A stretch of DNA of 64,000 nucleotides from Hyphomicrobiaceae bacterium (GCA_041397645.1 JAWKWE010000006.1:124001-188000); one strand, 5' to 3'; numbered from the stretch's first letter, positions 47,757 to 58,117 are shown. Notes: a model not told the origin generated them from the letters alone. Translations and numbers: made by a program.

Positions 47757-48134
47757 ATGAATGCCAAAACCCTGCGTCTCACCGCACGGACTTTCGCCCA
47801 GGTTACCGCAATCACTTTATCCGGGCTCGCGATTTCAGGCGCGGTAGTCCCTGTTCATGCCGAGGATGCGGTCCAAGGCAGTGCTGATGCAGGTCACTCC
47901 TACGCCAATGCCGTCTGCTCGAAATGCCACGCAATTGAAGCGGGCCAGAAATCGTCACCCGAGATCAAAGCCCCGCCCTTCAGCACTATGGTGACAAACG
48001 TCAAGTTGACCTCACAGGACATCGAGGGCTGGCTGACTTCCTCACACAAAGAGATGCCAGATGTCGCGGTCCCGCCCGACAAGCGTGCAGATCTTATTGC
48101 CTACATCAAGAGCCTAGCCTTGAAGCAGCAATAG
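47757..48134 (+). CDS. Cytochrome c family protein
   Basis: 125 residues. A signal segment (about 1-35, ending VHAED) precedes a small single-haem domain: the haem site CSKCH (about 53-57), and a likely axial methionine in SHKEMPDVAV followed by the C-terminal helix RADLIAYIKSLAL. It should act as a periplasmic electron carrier. AAGGAG precedes the ATG at 47757; the frame is open to 47688 but those codons lack family features. Confidence 0.85.
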   Translation: MNAKTLRLTARTFAQVTAITLSGLAISGAVVPVHAEDAVQGSADAGHSYANAVCSKCHAIEAGQKSSPEIKAPPFSTMVTNVKLTSQDIEGWLTSSHKEMPDVAVPPDKRADLIAYIKSLALKQQ

Positions 48135-48306
48135 TGCCTGCCAATTGCGTGCTTCGTCAGAAAGCGGACAAAAGACGGCACTTGGTATTGACCGTAATCA
48201 AACAACGAGAGCTGAATTGATCCGATAATTGGTGCGTTAGATTCCTTCAATGATACTCCTCCCCGGCGCTCGTAGCCGGGCACGGCAAGTCAAGGGAGAA
48301 AGCAAC

Positions 48307-48504
48307 ATGTTCAAGGTTGCAGCGCTCATTTGGATCATACTCGCCACAACAATGGGCGGCATTGCTGTCACGGCAATTGTTGCAATACCGAGCTTGGCAG
48401 AAAAAGCAGCGACGCTTATTCCGGCCGCGTTCATCACGGCGGTTATTCTCGCGATGCCGATGTCTTATCTGGTTGCGCGGAGTATCCAGGCGAATTCACG
48501 CTAG
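48307..48504 (+). CDS. Small two-helix membrane protein
   Basis: 65 residues with two hydrophobic segments (about 4-27 and 35-56) separated by IPSLAEKAATLIP. A good ribosome binding site (GGGAGA) precedes the ATG at 48307. Similar short membrane proteins occur across Hyphomicrobiales, some labelled CTP synthetase in databases, which I consider a misannotation. The function is unknown. Confidence 0.6.
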   Translation: MFKVAALIWIILATTMGGIAVTAIVAIPSLAEKAATLIPAAFITAVILAMPMSYLVARSIQANSR

Positions 48505-48634
48505 ATCCCGTTTCTTGACCGCGGGACGGCGTCAAGGTTATGTGCCTCGTCTTGGGGGATAGAGGCACGCAGCACCGGCATAGGAGCGTTTTCACTTAAC
48601 TCCTGACAAGCTTACAAAGCTGGGCCGGTGCTCG

Positions 48635-48667
48635 GACAAGCGCGACGCAATCAGCGTCGCGCTTGTC
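48635..48667. terminator. Hairpin between the small membrane protein gene and prfB
   Basis: GACAAGCGCGACGC and GCGTCGCGCTTGTC form a 14-base stem with a five-base loop between convergent genes. On the plus strand GGGCTTTT follows. Likely a shared terminator. Confidence 0.7.
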
Positions 48668-48690
48668 GGGCTTTTGGAGCTCTCGCAAGC

Positions 48691-49822
48691 TCATTCCAGG
48701 TCTTCAACAACTGCTGTCGGACCACCTTTGATTCGCGAGGACAAGGCCGCCTCGATAAAGGGATCTATGTCGCCATCCAATACCGCAGCGGGATTGGTCG
48801 ATTCCTCACCCGTACGCACGTCCTTCACGAGCTGATAGGGCTGCAGCACGTAGGAGCGTATCTGATGCCCCCAGCCGATGTCGGTCTTGGCGGCCTGGTC
48901 TGCCGACGCTTTCTCCTCGCGCCTCTTCAATTCCATGTCGTACAGACGCGCTTTCAGGCGCTTGAAAGCGATATCCTTGTTTTGATGCTGCGAGCGCTGC
49001 TCTTGAGCGAAGATGACGATTCCCGACGGTTTGTGAACGAGCCGCACCGCGGATTCGGTGCGGTTCACGTGCTGACCGCCGGCACCTGATGACCGCGCAA
49101 ACGAGATCTCGACATCGGCTGGATTGATGTCCACCTCGATGGAATCGTCGATCACCGGAAAGACGCCGACGGAAGCAAAACTCGTATGCCGGCGCGCGTT
49201 TGAGTCATAGGGCGAAATGCGCACGAGCCGATGAACACCGGCTTCGGTCTTGAGCCAGCCGTAAGCGTTCGGCCCCTCGATTTCCATGGTCGCAGACTTG
49301 ATGCCTGCTTCCTGACCCGGACTCTCGTCAATAAGCTTGACCTTGAAGCCGCGCCGCTCAGCCCAGCGCATGTACATGCGCGCCAGCATCTGTGCCCAAT
49401 CTTGGCTCTCGGTGCCACCCGCGCCAGCGTTGACTTCAAGGTAGGTATTCATCCCGTCGGCTTCACCCGACAGCAGAGCTTCGACGGAACGGCGCTGTGC
49501 TTCGCCTTCCAGGCGCTTCAACGCCTGCTCGCCTTCTGCGACGCTGGCGTCGTCGTCTTCTGCCTCGCCCAGCTCGATCAGCGTCAGCGCATCATCGTAT
49601 TCACGCTCGATTCTTTTGAGATCCGTGATGTTGGCCTCGAGCGTCTGACGTTGACGCATGACCTTCTGAGCGGCGGCCGGATCATTCCAGAGTGCAGGAT
49701 CTTCCGCCTTGGCGTTCAATCCGGCGAGGCGTTCCTCCGCGGTCTCCCAGTCAAAGAGACCTCCTCAGGAGGACGATTGCCTCCTTGATGGCATCTGCGA
49801 GCTTTTGCGCTTCTGCGCGCAT
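48691..49822 (-). CDS. prfB: Peptide chain release factor 2, with programmed +1 frameshift
   Basis: Class I release factor for UGA and UAA. The GGQ motif (SSGAGGQHVNRT) triggers hydrolysis, and the codon-recognition segment reads SPYDSNARRHTSF. The gene starts at ATG 49822 and encodes 23 codons to CTT, then an in-frame TGA (49753-49751). The slippery CTTTGAC (49756-49750) with AGGAGG three bases upstream (49765-49760) matches the known prfB frameshift signal exactly in spacing. After a +1 slip the frame continues DWETAEERLAGLN. The full product is about 376 residues. PBP1a lies upstream on the same strand. Confidence 0.94.
49750..49765 (-). promoter_or_regulatory. prfB programmed frameshift site
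   Basis: AGGAGG-TCT-CTT-TGA-C on the minus strand: an internal Shine-Dalgarno-like element three bases before the slippery codon CTT and the UGA stop. The arrangement equals that of E. coli prfB, where RF2 level controls its own synthesis. Confidence 0.93.
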
Positions 49823-50003
49823 GGTGGAATCCTCCAAAGTGTGTTCGGGGCGATTTCGTACAGCCTATAGCTGCTCCGCGGTGTTTGGGGCGCGAGATAT
49901 AGAGAGCGGCCTGGACGATGTAAACGCATCTGCGCGCCGCATCAGTCTTCGTGGCCTGCCAAAGCAGATTACCGGCAGCCACCTTGGCAACTCCAGGTCG
50001 TTC

Positions 50004-52586
50004 TTACCAAACGCCGCCCCGGCCTGAGCCGATCCCGGGGCTGGAGCGCTCGACCGGCGGCGGCGGCGTCGTCCCGGCTGGCGCCGCCTGATAGGCATCA
50101 CCCGAAGACGCGGCAGTAGTCGAAGGGGTGTTGTTAGCCAGGCCAATCACGGAATAGGCGTCGTCAGGCTCCTCGTTGGGCTTGAAGGCTTCCATGATCG
50201 TATCGGTATCTGTCGCGCTGGCGCGCAATCCAGTCTTCAGGCTGATCCGGATGAGCTTGATGCCCGGAGGAATACGGAACGGAACCGGCGGTGTGTCCGC
50301 AAGAGCCGTCTTCATGAAGGCACCGAAGATCGGCGCAGCAACCGCGCCGCCAGTATTGCCCTTGCCCAGAGGTTTAGGGGTGTCGTAGCCAACGTATACG
50401 CCGACCACCATGTCCGGCGTGTAGCCGATGAACCAGGTATCTTTTTCCTCGTTGGTGGTGCCCGTCTTGCCCGCCAATGGCCGGTTCAACGACTTCAACG
50501 ATGTTGCTGTACCGCGCTGTACCACACCCTCCAGGATAGAGGTCATCTGGTAGGCCGTGTGCGGGTCGATGATCTGCTTTCGGTCATCAATGAGCTCAGG
50601 CTCCGGCTGATGCGCCCACTTCTCGGCCATGCAGCCCATGCACTGGCGCTCATCATGCCGCCAAACGGTCTTGCCCCAGCGATCCTGAATTCGGTCGATG
50701 AGCGTTGCTTTCACCTGCTTGCCGCCGTTGGCAAGCATGCAATATGCAGTCGCCATGCGCAGCAACGTCGTCTCGCCGGCGCCAAGCGACATCGACAGCA
50801 CCGGCAACAGATCATCGTAGATTCCGAACCGGCGCGCATATTCCGTGATGATCGGCATCCCAAGATCCTGCGCCAGCCGCACGGTCATCTGGTTACGCGA
50901 TTTCTCGATGCCGAAGCGTAGCGTAGAGGGCCCGGCAGAATGGTCCTTTTCGTAGTTTTCTGGACGCCAGATGTCCTGGCCCGGCCCCTGCTCGATCTCA
51001 ATCGGCGCGTCCAGAATAATCGACGTCGGCTTGTACCCGTTGTCGATCGCCGCCGCGTAAACGAACGGCTTGAACGACGATCCCGGCTGGCGCTTAGCCT
51101 GAATTGCCCGGTCGAACTGGCTCATATCGAATGAGAAGCCGCCTGCGACCGCGAGCACACGCCCCGTATGCGGATCCATTGCGACCATACCACCGCTGAC
51201 CTCGGGAATCTGCATTAAAGACCACGCACCGCGTACATTATTGGGATCGGTGGGGGACACATAGATAACGTCGCCCGGCTTCAGCAGATCGCTGGTCGCC
51301 GTTGGCGTCGTTCGCTTGCCGGGTACCTTTGCCCATTTGATCTCGTCGAGCGCAACCTCAACGGCCTCACGTTCCTTGATGAGCTTGCCATCCTGCTGCT
51401 TGCCGGGTTTCAAGCCAACAACGGCCTTGGTCTTTTGCGCATCGAGCACCACGCCTAACCGCCACGGCTCGATATCCGAAGGGCTGTCGATAGCGCCGAG
51501 CGGAACGCCCCAATCTCCCGAAATGTCGACCTTGGCGACAGGGCCCCGCCAACCCTTCTTGCGATCGAAGGCCACGAGGCCGTCAATCAAGGATTGGCGA
51601 GCGATCTTTTGAAGCTTGGGATCGAGCGTCGTTCTGACCGATAGGCCACCACCATAGAGCTTGTCTTCGCCATACTGAGTGAGCAGCGTACGCCGAACCT
51701 CTTCAGCAAAGAATTCAGCTGTCGAGATGTGCGCGCCCGTCTGGCGCAGATTCACGGTCAACGGCTTCTTCTTGGCCTCATCAGCCTCTTGCTCTGTGAT
51801 GTAGCCGTTCTCGGCCATCTGACCGATGATCCAGTTGCGACGCTCGGTGGCGCGCGCCTTGTTGCGGAAGGGATGGTAATTGCTTGGCGCTTTGGGAAGC
51901 GCCGCCAGATAAGCCATCTCCTCGATGTTGAGATCCTTGAGCTCCTTGTTGAAATACGTGAGCGCAGCCGCTGCAACGCCGTAGGAGTTCAAGCCTAGAT
52001 AGATTTCGTTGAGGTATAGCTCCAGGATCTTGTCCTTGGAGTAGGCGCGCTCAATGCGGATAGCGAGGATCGCCTCTTTAAGCTTACGTTCGATTGAGCG
52101 TTCGTTCGTTAGCAGGAAGTTCTTTGCGACCTGCTGCGTGATGGTCGAGGCACCCTGCGTCCGCCGGTTGCCGCCACGTAGCTTGGTCTCAATGGCCGAA
52201 TAGACCGCGCGCGCGATGCCCTGGAAATCGAGACCGCCATGTTCATAGAAGCGGCGATCTTCGGCGGAAAGAAATGCGCCCAGCACACGCTTTGGAATCG
52301 AGTTCACCGGCACGAAGATGCGCCGCTCGCGTGCAAACTCGGAGATCAGTGAACCGTCATGCGCGTGGATTCGCGTCATCACTGGAGGCTCGTACTTCGC
52401 GAGGCTCTCGTAATCGGGCAGATCCTTGGACGCCTGATACAGCAGCATTCCGACAGCGGCTGAGCCTGCTACGAATAGCAAAACACCCGTCGCAAAGCCG
52501 AACCCAAGAAAGCTCAGGAGCCAGCTTTTGCGGCGACGCTTTTTCTTTCTAGGCGCTGCCGGCGGCGGTAGCGGTGGCGGTCGCAT
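50004..52586 (-). CDS. mrcA: Penicillin-binding protein 1A (bifunctional)
   Basis: About 860 residues. A cytoplasmic Pro/Lys/Arg-rich start precedes one membrane helix (about 25-48). The glycosyltransferase family 51 domain shows EDRRFYEHGGLDFQG (about 105) and TQGASTITQQ. The transpeptidase has the active serine in GSSFKP (about 503), SRN, and KTGT (about 705). The disordered tail is Pro/Gly/Ala-rich. It lies between the amidase and prfB, all on the minus strand, an arrangement seen across alphaproteobacteria. The exact start is uncertain; the frame is open to 52670. Confidence 0.94.
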   Translation of the reverse strand: MRPPPLPPPAAPRKKKRRRKSWLLSFLGFGFATGVLLFVAGSAAVGMLLYQASKDLPDYESLAKYEPPVMTRIHAHDGSLISEFARERRIFVPVNSIPKRVLGAFLSAEDRRFYEHGGLDFQGIARAVYSAIETKLRGGNRRTQGASTITQQVAKNFLLTNERSIERKLKEAILAIRIERAYSKDKILELYLNEIYLGLNSYGVAAAALTYFNKELKDLNIEEMAYLAALPKAPSNYHPFRNKARATERRNWIIGQMAENGYITEQEADEAKKKPLTVNLRQTGAHISTAEFFAEEVRRTLLTQYGEDKLYGGGLSVRTTLDPKLQKIARQSLIDGLVAFDRKKGWRGPVAKVDISGDWGVPLGAIDSPSDIEPWRLGVVLDAQKTKAVVGLKPGKQQDGKLIKEREAVEVALDEIKWAKVPGKRTTPTATSDLLKPGDVIYVSPTDPNNVRGAWSLMQIPEVSGGMVAMDPHTGRVLAVAGGFSFDMSQFDRAIQAKRQPGSSFKPFVYAAAIDNGYKPTSIILDAPIEIEQGPGQDIWRPENYEKDHSAGPSTLRFGIEKSRNQMTVRLAQDLGMPIITEYARRFGIYDDLLPVLSMSLGAGETTLLRMATAYCMLANGGKQVKATLIDRIQDRWGKTVWRHDERQCMGCMAEKWAHQPEPELIDDRKQIIDPHTAYQMTSILEGVVQRGTATSLKSLNRPLAGKTGTTNEEKDTWFIGYTPDMVVGVYVGYDTPKPLGKGNTGGAVAAPIFGAFMKTALADTPPVPFRIPPGIKLIRISLKTGLRASATDTDTIMEAFKPNEEPDDAYSVIGLANNTPSTTAASSGDAYQAAPAGTTPPPPVERSSPGIGSGRGGVW

Positions 52587-52711
52587 CAGAAGCGAAATTC
52601 CGTTTGATTGAGAGCGCGTTGTAACGGGTTTACCGCAATGCAGCAAGCGGGCCCCTCCGAAGCCCAACATACCATGGAATATGGCAGCAAGCAGTCCGCG
52701 CCAGAGGTTAA

Positions 52712-54016
52712 CTAGCGTTGGACGGCAGTACGCTTGTTGAAATACTGGTCAATCGCCGCCTTGATGGCGCCAGACACCTTCAATTGCCACGCCGTTGTGG
52801 TCATTTCGTGCTGATCCTTCGAGTTGCTCATGTAGCCCAACTCGACCAGCACCGAAGGCGCATGGGTCTGCTTAAGCACTTTGAAAGCCGCGGACTTTTG
52901 GGGGTCGCGCGACATTACGATGCTCTTTTGCAGGCGCGTGACCAACAGATTAGAAAAATCCGCGGAAAAATTTGACGTTTCCCGCTGCATCAGATCGAAC
53001 AGGATGTCGCGGACCTCGTCATTGGCTTTCTCCCCTACCCAGGAGAGGCCCGCGATCAGGTCGGAGGCGTTTTCCTTCTCAGCCATCAGCCGGGAACCTT
53101 CGTCAGACGCCCGTTCCGACAGCGTGTAGACGGTCGCCCCGCGCACGCTCTCGGCAAATTGTGTCTCCGAAATCGAATCGGCGTGCAGCGATATAAAGAG
53201 GTCGGCCCCGAAATCGGCGGACATCTTGACCCGCTTATCCAGCGACACGAAAACGTCGGTGGTTCGCGTCATGCGCACTTCGTAGCGGCCGCTCTTGCGC
53301 AAGACATCGGCGAGATGACCCGCAACCGCGAAAACAATGTCCTTTTCCGACACACCATTGCCAATTGCGCCGGGATCGATACCGCCGTGGCCCGCATCGA
53401 CGACAATGATCGGACGGCCCTTGTGTTTGCCCGGAGGTTTCGGGTCCAGCTTAGGTTCGGAGGGTGCCTCCGCTCCGCTCTCGTCGCGGCGCGGATCGGG
53501 TTTGGCCATAGCGGCCGTGAAGGAGGCAGGATCGGTCGTCTTCAACGCAATTTTGAGGATCACAGCGCCCTTCTTGCCGCTTCTTTCCATAAAGGCGGAC
53601 GCCACCGCGACAGGCTCCGTCGTCTCGATGACGACGCGCGCCTTGTGCTCGGCAAACAGGCCGTAGCGGAACACTTTGATGTGGCCGAGCGGCTTATCCC
53701 CGGTTCCAGCCGGCAACCGGAACGCGACGCTCGGCAAGTCAACGATCACGCGGTAGGGGTTGTCGAGGGTGAAAATTTCAGCCGTCACGCCCCGACTCAG
53801 GGTCAACGCAAACACCGTTTGATCCGCGCTTTGGGTCAATTGAGCTGCAGTTGCATAGGCAGGAGGGTTGGACGGCACCGCAGGTTTTGGAGCGGCCGAT
53901 GCGGCACCCCAGATGATGCAGGCAAAAAATGCCAAAGACACAGCCGCCAACCGTGCCGGGCACGAACACGCGCGGATCAGGCCCCTCCAGACCAATTGGG
54001 AATTGTTGCATACCAT
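52712..54016 (-). CDS. amiC: N-acetylmuramoyl-L-alanine amidase with AMIN domain
   Basis: About 434 residues. A signal segment (about 25-45) precedes an AMIN domain (FALTLSRGVTAEIFTL, ARVVIETTEPV) that targets the enzyme to the cell wall, a Pro/Lys-rich linker, and an Amidase_3 catalytic domain with zinc residues in VDAGHGGIDPG (about 207), SLHADS and VELGYMSN. It cleaves the bond between MurNAc and the stem peptide during daughter cell separation. The gene is divergent from rne. Confidence 0.94.
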   Translation of the reverse strand: MVCNNSQLVWRGLIRACSCPARLAAVSLAFFACIIWGAASAAPKPAVPSNPPAYATAAQLTQSADQTVFALTLSRGVTAEIFTLDNPYRVIVDLPSVAFRLPAGTGDKPLGHIKVFRYGLFAEHKARVVIETTEPVAVASAFMERSGKKGAVILKIALKTTDPASFTAAMAKPDPRRDESGAEAPSEPKLDPKPPGKHKGRPIIVVDAGHGGIDPGAIGNGVSEKDIVFAVAGHLADVLRKSGRYEVRMTRTTDVFVSLDKRVKMSADFGADLFISLHADSISETQFAESVRGATVYTLSERASDEGSRLMAEKENASDLIAGLSWVGEKANDEVRDILFDLMQRETSNFSADFSNLLVTRLQKSIVMSRDPQKSAAFKVLKQTHAPSVLVELGYMSNSKDQHEMTTTAWQLKVSGAIKAAIDQYFNKRTAVQR

Positions 54017-54856
54017 CCGTTTGGTGACGCCCCTTCGCACCAAAAGTCATCCCCTCGCAGTGCTTGCGCCCTATAGAGCGCCAACTCACGACCCCGAGCA
54101 CGAATCAAAAGTTAACACTTTGTTTTTTCGCAATAATGCTCGTCGAGGCTTGAGCGAATATTACGTCGGACCAAGGCCTTTATAGCACTTGCCACCGGAA
54201 GGGCGACCACGTACACTTCCGCAACCGTTCGGTCATGGTTCATGAGCGACAGAACGTGCCTGTGCCTCGTGCCTGTGCATATTGAACCGGCCCAGGGCTC
54301 GATCGGCCTGCTGCAACAACCACATCATGTTGCTTTCACAGGTAATCGAGTTCGACCGAACGACCAAACGTAAGACAGTGTGAGGGCGCTTTCGCGGCCC
54401 CTCGGCGTCTTCGAGCGCTACTGTCGCTTGTTGTTTAACTCGCGATCAGGTTGCGAACTTAGAAGTTTGGCCACCACCGGTCGTTCCGCAGAAAGAGGGC
54501 ATCCGGGAAATGGCAGCGATCTTCTCAGTCACGAGAGGACGACCACCGCTCAAGAATTCCAGGCTTGCGCCGCGCAGCTGACGCGGCGGCGCTGCAGGGT
54601 TTTTACCGACAGGGGCAATGACGACCGTACGCACCAGCCACGAGATCGCAAAGCCGGATCAACTCCGCGCGCGCGATGACGTACGCCCGGACAAGGCTTC
54701 GCGCTTTGCCGGCGGCAGCAGGATGGACGCACGCACGCCGCGCCTCGCTAATCTCCACACAAACAATGCGCGCAGCCGCGCCCCGCTCGCCAGACTGTTC
54801 CCGTCGTTTTTCGACGCGGGCGGGCCGCCGGGAACGCGCGCGAAGGAACAAGAGAA
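54017..54856. other. Long region between the amidase and rne genes
   Basis: About 840 bases with divergent promoters. The part near rne (from about 54570) is GC-rich and full of short inverted repeats, for example CGTCG-TTTTT-CGACG at 54802-54816, as expected for a long rne leader. No supported gene; the open frames here lack ribosome binding sites. Confidence 0.5.
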
Positions 54857-57800
54857 ATGTCCAACTGCAAAATGCTTATCGATGCGACGCATCCCGAGGA
54901 GACCCGGGTTGTTGTTCAGCGCAATGGCCGGGTAGAGGAATTCGATTTCGAAAGCGCTGCGCGCAAACTTCTGCGCGGCAACATTTACCTAGCTAAGGTC
55001 ACCCGCGTGGAGCCTTCGCTACAGGCAGCCTTCGTTGACTACGGTGGCAACCGCCACGGCTTTCTGGCCTTCAACGAAATCCACCCCGACTATTATCAGA
55101 TCCCCGTTGCCGACCGGCAGGCCTTGATCGACGAGGAAGCCGCCGCCGAGGCCGAGCTTGAAGCCGCGGCAGATAGACGAGCCGAAGCCCTGGAACGCCG
55201 CGCACGCCAGCGGGGCGGCTCAGGCCGCTCCGATCAGCCGCAACAGCAGGGCGAAGAGGCGATTGAGGCCGCCGACGACGACGGCGAAGGCAATGACGAG
55301 GAAATTTCCAACATTGTCGACGTGGAAGAAGACGACGAGCAGATCGAAGTCGTTGGCGGCGAAGACAGTGACGACGATGCGCCCACGACGTTTGCGGCTG
55401 CCGTCGCTCGCGAGGAGACGATCTCCGAAAAAATAGACGTTAAGATCAACACGTCCGACGAGGATGCCTCGGGCCGCGATAGCGAGGATGGACGCCAGCC
55501 GGTCGACGTCACCAGCGCCGAGTCTCCGATAACGGCTATCGCGCACGACGATGAGCCCTCGGCACCGACCGACGGCGACACCGCTGACGATGAGGAGAGC
55601 GACGACGACGTTGTCGAAAGCCTCGGCGCGCGAGATCATGCCGTCGATGATCGAGAGCCCGAGAGCGCTCCCACCGGAGAGCATCATCACGGCGAGACCA
55701 GCGAGACCGGCCGGGCAAGCGGTGGTTCGGATATGCTCGAAGAGATGCCGGTTCGCCCCCGTCGGCGGCCGCGCAGCTACAAAATCCAGGAAGTCATCAA
55801 GCGCCGCCAGGTCATTCTGGTTCAGGTCGTCAAGGAAGAGCGCGGCAACAAGGGCGCTGCGCTCACGACTTATCTTTCGCTTGCTGGCCGCTACACCGTG
55901 CTCATGCCCAACACCGCGCGCGGTGGCGGCATCTCGCGCAAGATCACCAACCCTCAAGACCGCAAGCGCCTGAAGGCCATCGCTCAGGAGCTCGACGTGC
56001 CGGAGGGTATGGGCCTCATCATCCGAACCGCTGGTGCCGCGCGCACCAAGCAGGAGATCAAGCGCGATTTCGAGTACCTGCTGCGGCTGTGGGAAAGCGT
56101 CCGTGACCTGACGTTGCAATCCACCGCGCCGAGCCTGGTTTATGAGGAAGGCGACCTTATCAAACGCTCGATCCGCGATCTCTATAACAAGGACGTGGAA
56201 GAGGTCGTTGTTGCGGGTGAAGGCGGCTATCAGGAAGCAGCCGACTTCATGCGTATGCTGCTCCCCAGCCACTCCAAGAACGTGATGCCATACGACGACC
56301 CCACGCCACTGTTTGCGCGCTACGGGGTGGAACGGCAGTTGAATGCAATGTTCTCGCCCCAGGTTACGCTTCGCTCGGGCGGTTATATCGTCATCAACCA
56401 GACCGAGGCACTCGTCGCCATTGACGTGAACTCCGGCAAGTCGACGCGCGAATTCTCCATCGAGGAGACCGCGTTGGCGACCAATCTTGAAGCCGCCGAC
56501 GAAATCGCGCGACAGCTCAAATTGCGCGACCTCGCGGGCCTCATCGTCATCGACTTCATCGACATGGAGGAGAAGCGCAACAACCGCGCTGTCGAACGTC
56601 GGTTAAAGGATGCCCTGCGCCATGACCGCGCGCGCATCCAGCTCGGACGCATCTCTCACTTCGGTCTGATGGAAATGTCGCGCCAGCGACTACGCACGGG
56701 CGTGCTTGAAGGCTCCACCTCGCAGTGCCAGCATTGCCAGGGAACCGGCATAATCCGCTCCACCGAAAGCATCGCGCTTGCTGTCCTGCGCGGTCTTGAG
56801 GATGCGATCACCGCAGGCGCACATGTTCCCTTGATTGCAACGACCACCAATGCCGTTGCTCTCTACATCCTTAATTCCAAGCGGCCCTACGTCACCGATA
56901 TGGAGGCTCGTCACGGCTATTCCGTTACAGTTATCGGATCGGACCGTGTTCATGGCGCCAATTTCACGATTGAGCGTGGACAAGCGTCCGCTGTACCCCA
57001 GCGCCGTCCGGAGCGCGCCGCCGTCAATATGGATTGGGGCTTTGAAGGCGAGGACGACGAAGCACCTTCGTTCGAGACCGGTGGCGTCATCGTCGACAGC
57101 GAAAACGACGGCGAGGAAGCCTCACGCGAGCGCCAGTACGGCCGCGATGGTGACGAGGACGGCCGCCGTGGCCGCCGTCGGCGTCGTCGCCGCGGTGGTC
57201 GTCGCGGAGACCGCAACGACGACAACAGGCAGACTTCTGTCGCCGCGTCTTCCGACGAGGACGATCAGGAGGATTCCGACGCAGTTGGCTTCGACGAGGC
57301 GGGCGACGTTGAGATTATCGAGGGCGAGGAAGCCGGTGACACGATCGACAACACCCGCAACGCTGCTGAGAGCGAGGAAGGCGGCGAACGCCGCCGCCGC
57401 CGCCGCAGAGGCCGTCGCGGTGGCCGACGCGGACGTGGCGACCGCCATCAGACAGCCGATGCATCGGCAATGCCGCTGTCAGGCGACGACGCCGAAAACT
57501 CCGACGACGCAGACAGCGAAGACGTGGTGGAAGCCGCCGAGGGTGATGACGAACCAACTCTCGACCTTTACGTCCCTCAACCCGATACCAAGTCGTCCGA
57601 AGATGGAGACGTCGAAGGCGAAGAAGGACAGGTGGAGCAAAACGACGCCACCGAGCGAGCGCCCAAGGCCACACGGGGACGCGGCCGCCAACGTAGCGAA
57701 CGCAAGAAGCCCGAACGCCTCTGGGACGTTCCCGCCTCCGAGGAAGATAATCAGCCTGGTTCGACGACAGCAGAAGCCGAAGCTGCTGACGCGCCGACAA

Positions 57801-58117
57801 CGTCGGAACACAGCAAGGTATCTGCTATCGAGATTACAACCGAAAGCATGGCGGCGATCGAGACCACTGTCTCGCCTCCCGCGCTCAACGGTAACTCGAA
57901 TGGCTCTGCCGCGCTCGATGGTGAAACCGCACCTGAAAGCAAAATCGCCGATGAAGGCAAGCGCGATGCGCGACCCCGCCGCCATGAGACCGGATCATCA
58001 GAGCCGCGCATCGAGCGCGTCGTGATGCGCCCCAATCAAGGAGAAAACTCCGGCGACGAAACCCCGCCCGCACCCCAACGTAAAGGCTGGTGGCAACGAC
58101 GGTTTGGTGGCGAGTGA
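54857..58117 (+). CDS. rne: Ribonuclease E
   Basis: 1086 residues. The S1 RNA-binding domain (about 35-120, IYLAKVTRVEPSLQAAFVDYGGNRHGFL) is split by a highly acidic insert of about 200 residues (about 95-295), as in other alphaproteobacterial RNase E. The DNase I-like catalytic part is complete: EALVAIDVNSGKSTREFSIEETALATNLEAADEIARQ and LIVIDFIDM, with the zinc link CQHCQGTG. The C-terminal third alternates Arg-rich tracts (RRGRRRRRRRGG) with acidic stretches and probably scaffolds the degradosome. The gene is divergent from the amidase-PBP1a-prfB set. Confidence 0.95.
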   Translation: MSNCKMLIDATHPEETRVVVQRNGRVEEFDFESAARKLLRGNIYLAKVTRVEPSLQAAFVDYGGNRHGFLAFNEIHPDYYQIPVADRQALIDEEAAAEAELEAAADRRAEALERRARQRGGSGRSDQPQQQGEEAIEAADDDGEGNDEEISNIVDVEEDDEQIEVVGGEDSDDDAPTTFAAAVAREETISEKIDVKINTSDEDASGRDSEDGRQPVDVTSAESPITAIAHDDEPSAPTDGDTADDEESDDDVVESLGARDHAVDDREPESAPTGEHHHGETSETGRASGGSDMLEEMPVRPRRRPRSYKIQEVIKRRQVILVQVVKEERGNKGAALTTYLSLAGRYTVLMPNTARGGGISRKITNPQDRKRLKAIAQELDVPEGMGLIIRTAGAARTKQEIKRDFEYLLRLWESVRDLTLQSTAPSLVYEEGDLIKRSIRDLYNKDVEEVVVAGEGGYQEAADFMRMLLPSHSKNVMPYDDPTPLFARYGVERQLNAMFSPQVTLRSGGYIVINQTEALVAIDVNSGKSTREFSIEETALATNLEAADEIARQLKLRDLAGLIVIDFIDMEEKRNNRAVERRLKDALRHDRARIQLGRISHFGLMEMSRQRLRTGVLEGSTSQCQHCQGTGIIRSTESIALAVLRGLEDAITAGAHVPLIATTTNAVALYILNSKRPYVTDMEARHGYSVTVIGSDRVHGANFTIERGQASAVPQRRPERAAVNMDWGFEGEDDEAPSFETGGVIVDSENDGEEASRERQYGRDGDEDGRRGRRRRRRRGGRRGDRNDDNRQTSVAASSDEDDQEDSDAVGFDEAGDVEIIEGEEAGDTIDNTRNAAESEEGGERRRRRRRGRRGGRRGRGDRHQTADASAMPLSGDDAENSDDADSEDVVEAAEGDDEPTLDLYVPQPDTKSSEDGDVEGEEGQVEQNDATERAPKATRGRGRQRSERKKPERLWDVPASEEDNQPGSTTAEAEAADAPTTSEHSKVSAIEITTESMAAIETTVSPPALNGNSNGSAALDGETAPESKIADEGKRDARPRRHETGSSEPRIERVVMRPNQGENSGDETPPAPQRKGWWQRRFGGE

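Noticed and set aside
56835..58025. 396-residue plus-strand frame inside rne
   Set aside because: A second reading frame of the repetitive Arg/Glu-rich tail of RNase E; simple-sequence composition only.
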